Origin: Wolfiporia cocos
Taxonomy: Eukaryota > Basidiomycota > Agaricomycetes > Polyporales > Phaeolaceae
DNA: 64,000 nucleotides
Assembly (NCBI GenBank): GCA_029448655.1
Contig: JACCLO010000011.1
Coordinates: forward strand, 1,116,001 to 1,180,000
Direction: 5' to 3'
Shown here: positions 46,751 through 58,310 of the stretch, piece by piece
Layout: each line of letters begins with the position of its first letter
Numbering within the stretch: position 1 is the first letter of the stretch
Translations under genes and position numbers: made by a program
Notes under the pieces: generated by a model
Databases searched by the model: none
Told to the model about the DNA's origin: nothing
The model's input: only the letters and a program-made list of their open reading frames with translations

Positions 46751-48757
46751 ATGGGTGAGGAACGCCCCGCAGAGATCGCACGGGAGCAGGCTTCGACAGT
46801 GTCGAGCAATGGTACCCTTCCAGTCACGCCTGCGGGTGAGACAGTGCTCTCAAAAGACAGCCCCGGGGAAACGGAGGCAATTAAGCGGGATTTTGGGTTT
46901 CTTCCCATTCCAAGACGCTTGCGCTATGACCCACAAAATCCGGCGCATTTTGGCCTCGTGCTGAATGTTACATTCGGGCTTGCTAGCACTTTCGGTGAGT
47001 CTTGTAGCGGCGCAGTTCTCCAAAGATTCACATGCTCACGCTAGGTCATTTCTACAGTGGTTGCCAATTTATATTACTGCCAACCTCTTCTAAGTGAGTT
47101 CTTATCTTCCACTCTCGCTGGCTTCTTCCTTCCTTTCTGGCGCCCATGTAACGGTTCATAGATGCTGTGTGTGGGCTACTCCTGAGACATCCTCGCCTAT
47201 TCTTTGCCTAGATTTACTGCTGATACTGATGGCAACATTCAGTTGAATTTTCCAAGACCTTTAACGTCTCGTATGACGAAGTATCGAGGATCCCGACCGT
47301 TTTGCAGGCAGGGTAAGATTACAATCTCTCACTGGTATAGAGCTATCTTCATCGCTGATCATGTAGGTATGCCGTTGGGATCGTCTTCATTTCAACTCTG
47401 GGCGACCTACTCCGCCGGCGCCCCCTCTTGCTGCTCCTGGTCTTCATCTCCGCTTCCCTCACAATCGGACTCGCAGTCACCACCAATCTAGCCGTCTTTG
47501 AGGCCCTCTGCTTCCTCGTCGGCATGGTCACTGTCGTACCGCAGGTCCTCATGCCGCTTGCTGCAGACCTCGCTCCGCCCGAGCGCCGCGCGTCCGCCCT
47601 CTCTATCGTGCTCGCCGGTCTGCTCTTTGGTGTGCTTATCGCGCGCGTGCTCGCGGGCGTTATCGCGCAGTATGTGACGTGGCGTGTCGTATACTACATG
47701 GCAATTGGCTTGCAGTACCTTGTGTTACTGATGCTATATCTGGTGCTGCCGGATTATCCGGCGAAGAACAAGGGCGTGACGTACTTTGGGATCCTGTATA
47801 GTGTGGCGAAGCTGGCTTTCACGGAACCATTGCTGATACAAGCTGTACTCATCAACCTACCGTCAATGGCATGCTTCTCCAACTTCTGGGTAGGTCATCT
47901 TGCTAGCACTCTATCAAGTTCGTTCTGAGCGCGATGTAGGTCACCCTGACATTTTTGCTGGGTAGTCCGCCATATAACTACTCTACGTGAGTGCATATCG
48001 ACTGTGCATAACAGCGCTATCTCAACAATAGACTACAGACTGGTCATCGGGCTCTTTGGCCTTGTTGGCATGTTCGGCGTTGCGATGGCTCCCCTTGTGG
48101 GACGCGCCATTGACGGCCTCGTTCCTTGGTTCGCTGGACTCATCGCGACCCTCGCGCTGCTCGTCTTCCAGGCGATCGCAGTTGGTGCCGACGGCGTGAA
48201 CATCGCTGCCGTCGTAATCGTATGCTTCGGCATCGACGTCTTCCGGCAGATGGTGCAGGTCTCGCTCACGACGAGGGTGTTCAGCCTTGACCAGAATGCT
48301 AGGTCGCGGCTGAACGCGGTACTCCTGCTCTCGGTATGTGTAGCTGTCCGCCCATTGATGCAGCACACCGACAATTGACTTGTTATCCGCGCAGCTTTTC
48401 ATGGGTCAAGTGATGGGCACTTCCGTCGGGACGCAGGTCTTCACAAAGTACGGCTGGCGCCCTGCCGCCGCGCTCTCCCTCGCATGGACGGGCTTCACGT
48501 TGGTGATTTTCTTACTGCGTGGCCCGCATGTATCCCGCTACACGTGGATCGGGTATCAGGGTGGAATCGAGGTGCGCAAGAGCAAGCTGTCAGAGCGGGA
48601 GAAGAAGCAGGAGCAAGACACCGAGCAAGCGGTTGCCGCTGACATTAATGCCACTGGCGACATTGAGGCTGCGACACCTGAGAATGATGAGAAGAAGGAC
48701 GAAAAAGACAAGCAGGAGTCGGAGAATGTAGAAGATGAGATTGAAGACATCGCGTAG
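46751..48757 (+). CDS. MFS transporter 2 (recent tandem copy)
   Basis: Exons 46751-46994, 47058-47093, 47243-47312, 47367-47889, 47940-47986, 48039-48333 and 48395-48757; exon lengths and protein length (525 aa) are identical to transporter 1. Differences are scattered, mainly in the N-terminal 40 residues (for instance PAGETVLSKDS against PVDETVLPKDS). All splice sites are conserved and no frame breaks are present, so both copies are likely functional. The topology, the GDLLRRRP loop and the acidic tail are as in copy 1. Confidence 0.85.
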
Positions 48758-49369
48758 CCTTATGATTAGGTGAATGCCCAGTATTCTGTAATGTTCATGG
48801 ATAGCATACCGACACTGACGTCAATACTATAGATACTGCATAGACATAGATTGATTGCACAGACACTATTATAGACCTATTTTATAGCGTCATTATCGTC
48901 TTCGCCACAGAAGCTCGTCATGCGCGAATACGCCATCGTAGCGAGACAACACATAGGAGACGGTCACCGATTCTCGCGCTTGCTGCTTCAAGCCGAGTTG
49001 CCGAACAATTACTAAGGGACCTTCCGACTCTAACACGGACCGGAGGCTCGACAAGTGTTCTCTGTCATCGTTCAACGTCCAAACACAAGTATGTGTCTAC
49101 TTACTAGGATGAATGATTACCGGGGACTTCAGCATATAGCCATGATATCCGCGCCGTCTCGGAAAATCCAAGGTGGAAACCCATATCTGGTCTGATGGAG
49201 GCAATCCGCCTACCGTCCGACCGTACGGGTTACACGGGTGATGATTCTCGTCCCCGAAAATAGCACACACGGTGGTGGATAAGCGACCACCGACTCTTAT
49301 CAGCTGACTCACGAGCACTTTAGTGTTCTGGTGGTCTCTTAAGACGACCACAGTCAGTGGGTACTTGGT
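48758..49369. other. Region between MFS 2 and MFS 3
   Basis: The first ~350 bp belong to the duplicated 3' flank (ending 49109). The rest is the presumed promoter of MFS 3 and shows no homology to the promoters of copies 1 and 2. Confidence 0.45.
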
Positions 49370-51555
49370 ATGGCCCAAGCACACGGCAATATGGAGGGAC
49401 GAGCCTCACAAACTAGCCGTGCGGATTCCAGCACAACCACTCTGCCTGTTCCTCCGGATGATCAGACTCCGCTAGAAGAGCATATTGTAACAAAGGACTT
49501 CGGGTTCCTACCGATTCCCAAAAACCTGCGCCATGATCCAAATCATCCCGCACACTTTGGCTTGCTTTTGAATATCACATTTGGTTTTTGTGGTACTTTC
49601 GGTGTGTGACCCCACTTTCTCTTTCCATTCTCATTCGGTTACTGATCAATCCACAGTGCTCGCGAATCTATACTACTGTCAACCACTGCTAAGTGAGTCG
49701 GCTTTCGTGAACTTTCGAAGGCGATCTTGGTGACTTGTTGAGATAACATGTTCCTGCTGTGGCTTGACAGCGTGTCCGCCCAGGGCATAGTGCACACATT
49801 ATGACCTGTGTGATTATCTGAGCCTGAGCGCGCGTTAGCGGAGACGGGGAGCCGTCCTGAAGGCGACAAGACTAGACTGACGCTAAAATTTTATGCCGAG
49901 GGCGGCTCTATTATCGGCTTCCCCGCTATAATTACAATCTCATGATACTCGTCGCTTTGATGAAGTGTATATCCATTATGTGGACAGTCGTACTGACGGA
50001 GTTTCAGTCCAGTTCTCCAAATCGTTTGGCGTAACATACGATGAAGTATCCCGGATACCGACCTTGGTGCAAGTCGGGTATGCAATCCTGCACTGATTTG
50101 CGCTTCTACGCTCTCATACGACACGTTGCAGCTATGCTGCAGGGCTGCTATTCATCTCCACGCTTGGTGACCTAGTTCGCCGACGGCCTCTCATCATCGC
50201 GCTTGTCTTCATCGCGGCATCCCTGTCAGTCGGCCTCGCATTCACTACAAATCTCGCCGCGTTCGAGGCGCTGAACTTTCTCACTGGTGCATTTACCATT
50301 GTGCCGCAAATCCTTCTCCCGCTCGCCGCCGACCTGGCGCCACCAGAGAGGCGCGCGACTGCGATGTCAATAGTCCTATCTGGCCTGCTGCTGGGGATCC
50401 TGATCGCGCGTGTGATCGCGGGCACGATAGCCCAGTACGTGACATGGCGCGTCGTGTATTACATGGCATTCGCCATGCAGTATGTCGTCGTCGTATGGCT
50501 GTATCTGGTGCTCCCAGACTATCCGGCAAAAAACAAGGGCGCGACATACTTTGGGATATTGTTCAGCATGGCCAAGCTTGCTGTCACCGAGCCCATGCTC
50601 GTGCAGGCTGTTCTCATCAGTATACCTTCCAGCGCGTGCTATACCAACTTCTGGGTAAGCTACTTGCCACACTCGGAAGAACAGCAGATGAATGCTAGAT
50701 AGGTCACCCTTACATTCTTGCTTGGCGGACCACCATATGAGTATTCTACGTGAGTGTTCGACTACGTATGGCTTGCGGTCTCTTACTCTCTACCAAGGCT
50801 TGTAATCGGACTGTTCGGTCTGGTAGGGATGGTTGGTGTCGCGCTCGCCCCTCTAGTAGGCCGCGCCATAGACGTACTCGTCCCTTGGTTCGCATCCGTG
50901 ATCGCTGTCATTTGCTATGTTATCATCAATGCCATTGGCGTCGGCGCGAATGGCGTCAACGTGGCCTCGGTCGTGATTGTGTGCATCGGCCTCGATGTAT
51001 TCCGACAAATGGTGCAGGTCTCACTTACCACAGCCGTGTTTAGCCTCGACGCTAACGCGCGGGCTCGAATCAACGCTGTCATCCTCATCTCAGTGAGCTT
51101 CGTCTACTACCTATCTACGTAATGATATTTCTGACACGCTACGCCGCATACAGCTCTTCATCGGACAGGTCATGGGCACGTCTGTTGGCTCGAAACTCTT
51201 CACAACGTACGGATGGCGTGCGGCCGCGGGTGCCTCACTCGGATGGAGCGGCTTGATGCTGATCGCGATTCTCGCCCGGGGGCCTCACGTGCCAAGATAT
51301 ACATGGGTAGGGTACGCGGGCGGATGCGAGATTAGGAAGAATAAAGTCGCCGATATGCAGGAGAGACAGGACGAGGAATCGAGAGGGCCCGATCCAGCAA
51401 TAACGGGGTCGAAAACAGATCAGGGGCACCAGGTTATCGTCGACGGAGAGGCGAGAGACGAGAAGGTGATTGAGAAAGTCAGAATAGATGGAACACCAGG
51501 CGAGACGGAGACGCTGAGTAGAGACGAGAAGCAGGCGCAGCCCACGGCGCAGTGA
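49370..51555 (+). CDS. MFS transporter 3 (older paralogue)
   Basis: Exons 49370-49601, 49657-49692, 50008-50077, 50132-50654, 50703-50749, 50798-51092 and 51154-51555, 534 aa. Five internal exons have exactly the same lengths as in copies 1 and 2 (36, 70, 523, 47 and 295 nt), which proves common origin. Conserved: DFGFLPIPKNLRHDP, LANLYYCQPLL, GDLVRRRP, LAPPERRATAMSIVLSGLL. The second intron is 315 nt, far longer than its counterparts. The C-terminal tail is charged but unlike that of copies 1 and 2, as expected for an older duplicate. Substrate not inferable. Confidence 0.85.
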
Positions 51556-51657
51556 GACTATCAGGGCCGGAGGAGTTTGAGCTCTTAAGAAAGAAAGAAT
51601 TCAGAATCAAAAGATATCCACAGCTCCTTAGAGTAATGAGCTTTGCTATAGCGCAAT

Positions 51658-52832
51658 TTACAGTTTCGGGTTTGGACTAAATGTCTGCATTCCAACAAGC
51701 TGACCGCCATCCAGCGCGATAGTAGCACCGTTCACGTAAGCACCGGCACGGCTCGACAGAAAGAGTGCTGTGCCTGCGACGTCCTGAGGCGTGCCAATGC
51801 GTTGAAGGGGGATCATACTTCTGATGATATCACCCTGGGTGCTCAATGTGTGGGCCATCACTGGAAGGTCTGTAGGATCATGCACTACACGCGAGAATCA
51901 CGATATCACGCACTCTTGCTTTCAAATGGACCTTCGAGAGGGTATATCAGTAATTAATTGAAGTATGCACAAAGTAATTTACCGCAAGCAATGGTGTTAC
52001 TGGTGATGCCCTCCCATCCGAGGCGGCCTGCGAGGTGCCTGCTCAGATGATGTAAAGCAGCTTTCGATGTCGAATACGCGTATGTCTCATGGGCAGGCAC
52101 ATGCAGACCTTCCACAGAACCAATCTATGTTGGTAATGATATGGTGCATATATATATCTCGACTGATGGACGACCTACATTAATGATGCGCGCAGGATCG
52201 CGATAGACATTACCATCCATACCTCCCTGCTCGGCTGCTGCGCGTAGCAAGGGAAGACACTTCTGCGTGAGCGTGAATACTCTTTGCGTATTCAATGTCA
52301 GTAGTTTAGTAAATGCAGAGTCCTAGGTTGTCATCACTATCACTATCGACTGACGAAAGAGTGGGAGTGGAAGTAAACGACATACGGGGTAATCATCAAT
52401 CGTGTCACCCCATGCTGCACCTGCATTGTTTACAAGAACGTGCAAAGCGTTTTCGCGTGTAGAGAGCTCTTTCACTAGCCTCTCTACTTCTTGCAATTTC
52501 TGCATGTCGGCGGGAAGGGATATACAAGTCCCCGGTCCGCGCCCACCGAGTTCTCGCGCCGTGACGTTGCAATCCTCCACGGAACGCGACGATATGTAGA
52601 CCTTCTCGTACGCGTCCAAGTATACGCATGATCACTGCTCAGACTAAACGTACCTTTGCACCGTTAGCGACAAACCCTTCTGCAATCTATGATCACGTCA
52701 GAATGCTTCTATGAACTGTATGCAAGCTTTGTGGCATCGCACCATCTTACCGATCCCACGGCTACCGCCTGTAATCAACACTACTTTGCCGGAGACATTG
52801 AACAAATCGGAGGACTGAAAGAGAGAGGACAT
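51658..52832 (-). CDS. Short-chain dehydrogenase/reductase
   Basis: Six exons: 52832-52743, 52686-52654, 52601-52386, 52322-52179, 52124-51983 and 51884-51658, 283 aa. Rossmann motif TGGSRGIG (TGxxxGIG) near residue 20-28, VYISSRS for the cofactor 2'-phosphate region, LVNNAGAAWG (NNAG), the catalytic YAYSTSKAAL with Tyr178 and Lys182, and PLQRIGTPQDVAGTALFLSS…GATIALDGGQLVG at the end. Classical NAD(P)H-dependent reductase of unknown substrate. It is convergent with MFS 3 and its start faces the terpene synthase across ~1.3 kb. Confidence 0.88.
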
Positions 52833-54133
52833 GGTCAGAGAGAGCTGAATCGCCTGGGTCACTATTCGTTGTAGAGTCGATCGTGTTCGCCAAGTTGAGA
52901 GGACCGGAATAAAGCGAGCACCGGCAATCCGAGGCTAATATCACGAGGGTCAAAAAGCACGTGCTAAGACATCCGGTGTTCATTAATCATTCCGACTTCG
53001 CAGGACAGGAACAATACTCGATCAAAGCAGAATCGAGGTAAGTTGTATAATGCATTTCATCAAGCAATCAAACTGTGATTAAAGTTCATCGTGAGTGGTT
53101 AAACCACATAGTGGGCGATACAAGTGCGCTATTGAAGATGTGAGGTAAAATACGAAGAACGCTAATTCTTCGCAGCGCCCTTGCAAGATCAGAATGTGAA
53201 CAAATATATTTTGTCCGCAGGGGCGCGTCAAAGATTTCCACATGAGTTTGATGTTATGGTATGAATTATCGGCGAATCGGACATAAGCCAACAGTCGGAG
53301 GCAGTTAACAGCACAACGCAGGCGTATTATATTAAGGCAGGTTCCGATGTCCTAATTCTTGTGGGAGCTCTGACGTAGAAACGCGAGCTAAGCTTAACAC
53401 AGTTGGCTACATGCACTATAGCCGGAACGGGTTCTGACATCAAGTATGGTGCACTTCCTAGCTTTCTGGTTCAAATGGGGTTGAGACGGTGGAATGGAGA
53501 GATTCACGGTGTGATCCATGCTCCGAGTCAAAACCAGTAATCAGTTGCAAGATGACATTCAAAGTGCTTCATCATGACATGACCGCCACAGTCCCATACG
53601 CACGTGAAAACGATAAAGTGCCACTCCTTCGGAGATGACGAGCATTGATCGCATCAGTTTGAGATTGTCAAGGCGAATATATTCTCTGAGGTAGTCACAT
53701 ACCTTGCGATAGATGTTCCCAGATGTGTATGGGGAGCCAGAGATATCTGGACGTATGGTATCTGCTTTTTATGTCAAGCGGAGTAGCAAAACATCATCTC
53801 ATTAACTTTTTACCAATGGCAACCAGGGTGACTCACGGAGAACGGCCGCAAGGCACAAACAAACCACACAAGTCATTTTGAATATCTCGATTAGGCTCTA
53901 CATTCTAAATCAGGTTTGGCGCTCTGTTTCAGAACACTTTAGCTCCAAGAGGCGTACCGCAGTCTCCTCCTACACAATAGCATGCATGCATCAGGCATCT
54001 GCAACACCTCGAGATGTCATACCAAATAGGCGCGGTAGGGATAGAGAAAATATGCTCGTATAAAAGCTACATCCACGCAAGGCGAGAACGATGCTTGTGG
54101 CCTCAGCTTACATCTTTCCTACAGACCACAGAC
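52833..54133. other. Intergenic, divergent promoters of SDR and terpene synthase
   Basis: About 1.3 kb with no gene seen. Confidence 0.4.
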
Positions 54134-55231
54134 ATGCCTTCCCCAGCGTATTCAGTATGTTGTGCTGTACTCATAGTTCTGGGCTTGTTAACTTATATTT
54201 GTAGCTCTCCGTCGCCGATGTGTCGAGACAAGCAGTACGCAGTCTCCTGGAACGGCTAGAGCTGGACATACCGAGCTACCAGCGAGACCCTAAGCTAGAG
54301 TCTAGGGTGATATACGTCCTGCGCTCTTGGGGTTTTGAGCATCAACTACAATCCTACCTTGCACCAGCACTGATCCTGACAATAACCTGCTATCACCATA
54401 TCGCCGACATAGAGGTCAAAGTTTGCATTGCACTCTTCGGCACGCTCGCCATTGCTTTGGACGATCCATCTATCCTGAACACCCAGGCACCCGACGAATT
54501 CCACCATCGACTCTGCTCTGGCGCCGTACAGGGGGAAACGAACATTCTGGGCCGGCTAACGAGCAATCTAAACAATATGTGGGGATACTACTCGCCTTTC
54601 TCGGCCAGCTCCATCTTCACGTCTGCGCTGCAATTCGTAAACGGATGCCTCCTAGAGCAGTGCGCGAACAAGGGGATCGCTCTGAACTCAAATGCTTTGC
54701 CATTCATCACCTACAGGCGGAACATGTCCGGCCTCGCAGAGGCAATTGCGCATTTGATTTGGCCGAAGGATAAATTTCCCGACATAGAAGTCTACATGCA
54801 AGCGATTCCGTGAGTACCCCATGTTGCTATCAACGCGCTCGTCCCGCAATTGACGCAAATAGTGACATTTGCTGGTATCAGAACCATGTCAAGTTAGTCT
54901 ACATGTCGTCACAACTCAAACATTCCAACGCTCTGACATGTCTGATCTTAGTGACATCCTTTCATTCTACAAGGAAGAGCTCGCCGGAGAGCCCGGAAAT
55001 TACATGAGTGATCGTGCGGCTGCTAGTGGAAAGACCACGCTAGAGACTTTGCGGGAGGTGATTGATGAGACAGTGGTCATCACGCAGCGTATCCGGAGCA
55101 TCCTGGGCGAGGGCGAGGCACGCGACGCATGGGAGTCATTTGCACGCGGTTGGATTGCGTTTCATACAAGTAGCCCACGTTATCGTCTGAAGGAGCTAAT
55201 CGACTGCGAGTATATCCTCATTAGTGGATGA
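54134..55231 (+). CDS. TRI5-like sesquiterpene synthase
   Basis: Class I terpene cyclase fold; would cyclise farnesyl diphosphate with Mg2+. Best model: exons 54134-54154, 54205-54809, 54863-54907 and 54952-55231, 316 aa. The Asp-rich metal site is ALDDPS (Asp93-94). The second metal site reads SDILSFYKEE at 224-233, where N-D-x-x-S-x-x-x-E is normal; position and spacing agree with trichodiene synthase, but the first Asn is Ser in this model. ELAGEPGNY follows, as in basidiomycete TRI5-like proteins. Exon 3 and its borders are the weak part; no other border choice I tried gave a better frame. The product is unknown, and the family resemblance does not imply trichothecene production. Confidence 0.72.
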
Positions 55232-55633
55232 TTGCTGCCTATGGGTGTGGCACTACGAAACGAAGTCACTGGTGCTTATAGACATGTGCATACATTATTG
55301 ACTTGTAGAGCATGGAGGGCCACGTACCTCTATATATGATTCGATGTTCAATGATGTCTTACGAGCCATAATTAACAATTGTTCAACGGTTCGACGCTGT
55401 ACATACCCTGATTCGTTTCGCATGGGAGTGTGAAAGTGATACTACATATAGCGCTGTAACGTATTTGGCGTGATGAGATACATGTAATGCAGTGTCTAGC
55501 TTGTAACAAAAGTCCAAGCCACCATAAATCTCTCGTGCTCATGACGAACCTCGCGGTGGCCAGGGATGGACACTCGTAGCTCTGATCGGACAATGTCAGA
55601 AGGAATCTACGGTGTGTAGAAGTCCAGTTGAAC
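55232..55633. other. Intergenic, no gene seen
   Basis: Convergent 3' ends of the terpene synthase and the hypothetical gene. Confidence 0.4.
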
Positions 55634-56772
55634 TCACGGTCTGATTTTGGTGATCCCCTCGCCCTGAGCAGTGTTACATACATCAGAAGTAGTCCCATGA
55701 TCCTCTTGCGGTAGCAGAAGATTCAGGAGATCACTATCAGAATCATATCGAAAAAAGACACGATCTTGTTGATCCTCCGCTTGCTGTACATTTCCAGCTA
55801 CGCGTATTCTCGAGGAGGTTGTGGGCTTCCGCGTCATCGTGCCTGAAGGTATTATAGGATCATCCGGGGATAGTGCCGTTGCCTGAGGCGAATACGCTGC
55901 GCCGCGAGATGATTTCGCATGCACACTTCCGGTATACGATGAGATGTTCCTTCTTTGATGCACAAGATGTCGCCCATATCCTATTGGCTTCACAGACTCT
56001 TCGGTATGGCTCCGATTCTCAGATGCCACCATTGAGCTGTGTGGCACACTAGTCAGTACCTTCTATTCATCATAGTTGCGCAACGTACGGCCTTATACGT
56101 CGAGGATTTGGTTTATTCTCTATCGACCTAGGAGCCCGCGACATGTTTCTCTGAAGCCGAAGGATAGCCTCTATCAAGGCTGGTGATGCAGACTGACTTC
56201 CTTCGCTGCTAGACTTCTCAATGGCACTATGGTGGGGGTAAATTGTGGCGGCCAACAACATCCGTAAGATGACACTCACGAGGAACTCTGCTGACACCCG
56301 GATTGCGGTGAAGGCTGTGGCCCTGTCCCTTTGGCTCCATCGGTATCACTATCGGGTAGCCCACATGTGACAGAGTTTCTTAACGGCGAAGGCTTGGGCA
56401 TGAAAACTCGCCGTGGTCGCAACGATGAGTATGACCAACGTAGATGGCAAGGTATAGCAGACAAGGGAGTGATATACCCATTCTCAGGTGCCGCGGGCTC
56501 AATCATCGTGCGAACAGTATATGCCGGCTAAGGATGAAGGCGAAGTTGGCAGATAGAGTTGAGCTGTGTAGAGCGATCTTAAATACAAGCAGAGTCAAGC
56601 CACAATCATTTGATCTCCGACATATCGAGATTGAGGATTCTGAGATATCCCAATGTTTTGACCGCAATACGATAGCACAAACGCTTTGATTGAGGCTATG
56701 TAAATTGTCGGCCGCCCGTCTCCAATGATACGCGGCATCGTAGTGTAGCATCTGTCTGAGAGCTTCGACCAT
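55634..56772 (-). CDS. Hypothetical protein, low-complexity, possibly regulatory
   Basis: A four-exon model (56772-56683, 56527-56280, 56226-56089, 56048-55634) keeps one frame for 296 aa. The N-terminus has a short helix (ALRQMLHYDAAYHWRRAADNL). The middle and C-terminal parts are rich in Ser, Pro, Arg and Gln and end with acidic DSDSDLLNLLLPQEDHG. I recognise no domain. The tail resembles a transactivation segment only in composition. The first intron (155 nt) is longer than usual and the first exon is the least certain. Confidence 0.4.
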
Positions 56773-57121
56773 GTTAAGTAAGAGCTAAGACCTCCGTTAT
56801 TGCGCTGGGTGGGAGGTAGACAGGAAGGTGCTCAAGCCACCGCCAAAGCGGAGAAGTGGCGAGCGCTTTCACTTACGTAAGTATTATGTACCGTACGATC
56901 ACGTGGTCGCGTGAGGTCGCGTCCCTCCAGCTTTACCTCCAGACTCCAGAGTCTCGTTGAGTCTGGGCGAGAGTTTCTTCTGGCCATCATTATCGACCAG
57001 GCCAGTCACGACTTTCCGAGATCGAGACCTTACGCTGCATGAGGATCAGAACATAAAAGGAGGTCAGTCAGTCGTCCGAGATTACTTTCGATTTCTGTAC
57101 ATCACCGGGCGGGCAGCAGCC

Positions 57122-58195
57122 ATGACATCCCCATCGACCAGACCTATGAGGCAGCAAGCGGAAGAATACATCTCAAAGCTACAGGAGGACATTGTCACCG
57201 CGCTTGAGAAGCTCGATCCAGACGCGCCGCCCTTCAAGCGCGATTCGTGGCTGCGACCCCAGGGCGGCCGTGGACTCTCCGCTGTCTTCGCTGTGCCGCA
57301 CCCCAGCACCTCCGAGGCGGCGGCGGCGATGCAGAACACGGTCCTTGAGAAGGCAGGGGTGAATATCTCCATCGTGCACGGCGTCCTGCCCCCCGCGGCG
57401 GTCAAGCAGATGCGTGCGGACCACGGTTCGATGCAGAACATCGAGGGCAGCCTGCCCTTCTTCGCCGCTGGCATTAGCCTCGTCATCCACCCGCGTAACC
57501 CTCACGCGCCGACGGTCCACGCCAACTACCGCTACTTCGAGACGACAGAGCCCGTCGCGGAGGGCCAGGGCGCAGAGAGCGCACAAGGCAAGGTGCTCGC
57601 GTGGTGGTTCGGCGGCGGTGCGGATCTCACGCCTGCGTACCTGTACGAGGAGGACGCGGCTCACTTCCACCGCACGCTCAAGGAGGCCGCAGACCCGCAC
57701 GGTGCGGCGGTGTACCCAACGTTCAAGAAGTGGTGCGACGAGTACTTCTTCATCAAGCACCGCGGCGAGGCGCGCGGGATCGGTGGCATGTTCTTCGACG
57801 ACGTGTGTGACGAGCCGCACAAGCGCTTCCCCGGCGAGGCCGACGCGCAGCGGCCGCGCACGCAGGAGGCGATCTTCGCGATGATCCGCGCCCTCGGAGA
57901 CGCATTCGTCCCGTCGTACATTCCTATCCTCGAGCGGCGTATGCGTACGCTGACGAACGAGCACGAGAAGCGGTGGCAGCAGCTCCGGCGGGGCCGGTAC
58001 GTCGAGTTCAACCTCGTATACGACCGCGGCACGCTCTTTGGGATGCTCACCCCCGGTGCGCGGATCGAGAGCGTGCTGATAAGCATGCCAGAAACGGCGA
58101 GGTGGGAGTACATGAGCGACTTGGGCGGGGATGGCGAGAACAGTGAAGAGGGCAAAATTGTGCAGGTGCTGAGAACCCCAAAGGAATGGGTTTGA
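57122..58195 (+). CDS. HEM13: Coproporphyrinogen III oxidase (oxygen-dependent)
   Basis: Converts coproporphyrinogen III to protoporphyrinogen IX in haem synthesis, using O2. Single exon, 357 aa from MTSPSTRPMRQQ; an upstream in-frame ATG at 56957 would add 55 residues but reads like leader DNA. Conserved blocks: GGRGLSAVF, FFAAGISLVIHPRNPHAPTV, NYRYFET, WWFGGGADLTPAYLYEEDA, FKKWCDEYFFIKHRGEARGIGG, FFDDV, RRGRYVEFNLVYDRGT and GARIESVLISMPETARW. Length and blocks match yeast Hem13. GC-rich coding sequence produces long shadow frames on both strands. Its stop lies 115 bp from the stop of the permease (tail to tail). Confidence 0.93.
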   Translation: MTSPSTRPMRQQAEEYISKLQEDIVTALEKLDPDAPPFKRDSWLRPQGGRGLSAVFAVPHPSTSEAAAAMQNTVLEKAGVNISIVHGVLPPAAVKQMRADHGSMQNIEGSLPFFAAGISLVIHPRNPHAPTVHANYRYFETTEPVAEGQGAESAQGKVLAWWFGGGADLTPAYLYEEDAAHFHRTLKEAADPHGAAVYPTFKKWCDEYFFIKHRGEARGIGGMFFDDVCDEPHKRFPGEADAQRPRTQEAIFAMIRALGDAFVPSYIPILERRMRTLTNEHEKRWQQLRRGRYVEFNLVYDRGTLFGMLTPGARIESVLISMPETARWEYMSDLGGDGENSEEGKIVQVLRTPKEWV

Positions 58196-58310
58196 ATCGG
58201 GCGGAAAGGAGGTAAATTAATTGCATCGATATAGCCTCCGTTGTTGTACACTATCCTCTCGAAATATCTTTACAGGTTCTCCACAAGGTAGACGCGCAGT
58301 TGTCAGCTAC

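Larger units (their letters stand above)
46583..49109 (+). repeat. Tandem duplication unit 2 (MFS gene with promoter and 3' flank)
   Basis: Direct repeat of 43651-46162. Differences are mostly substitutions in introns and flanks, so the duplication is recent. Confidence 0.85.

Noticed and set aside
57179..57964. 261-codon antisense frame within HEM13
   Set aside because: GC-rich third-position shadow of a highly conserved gene.
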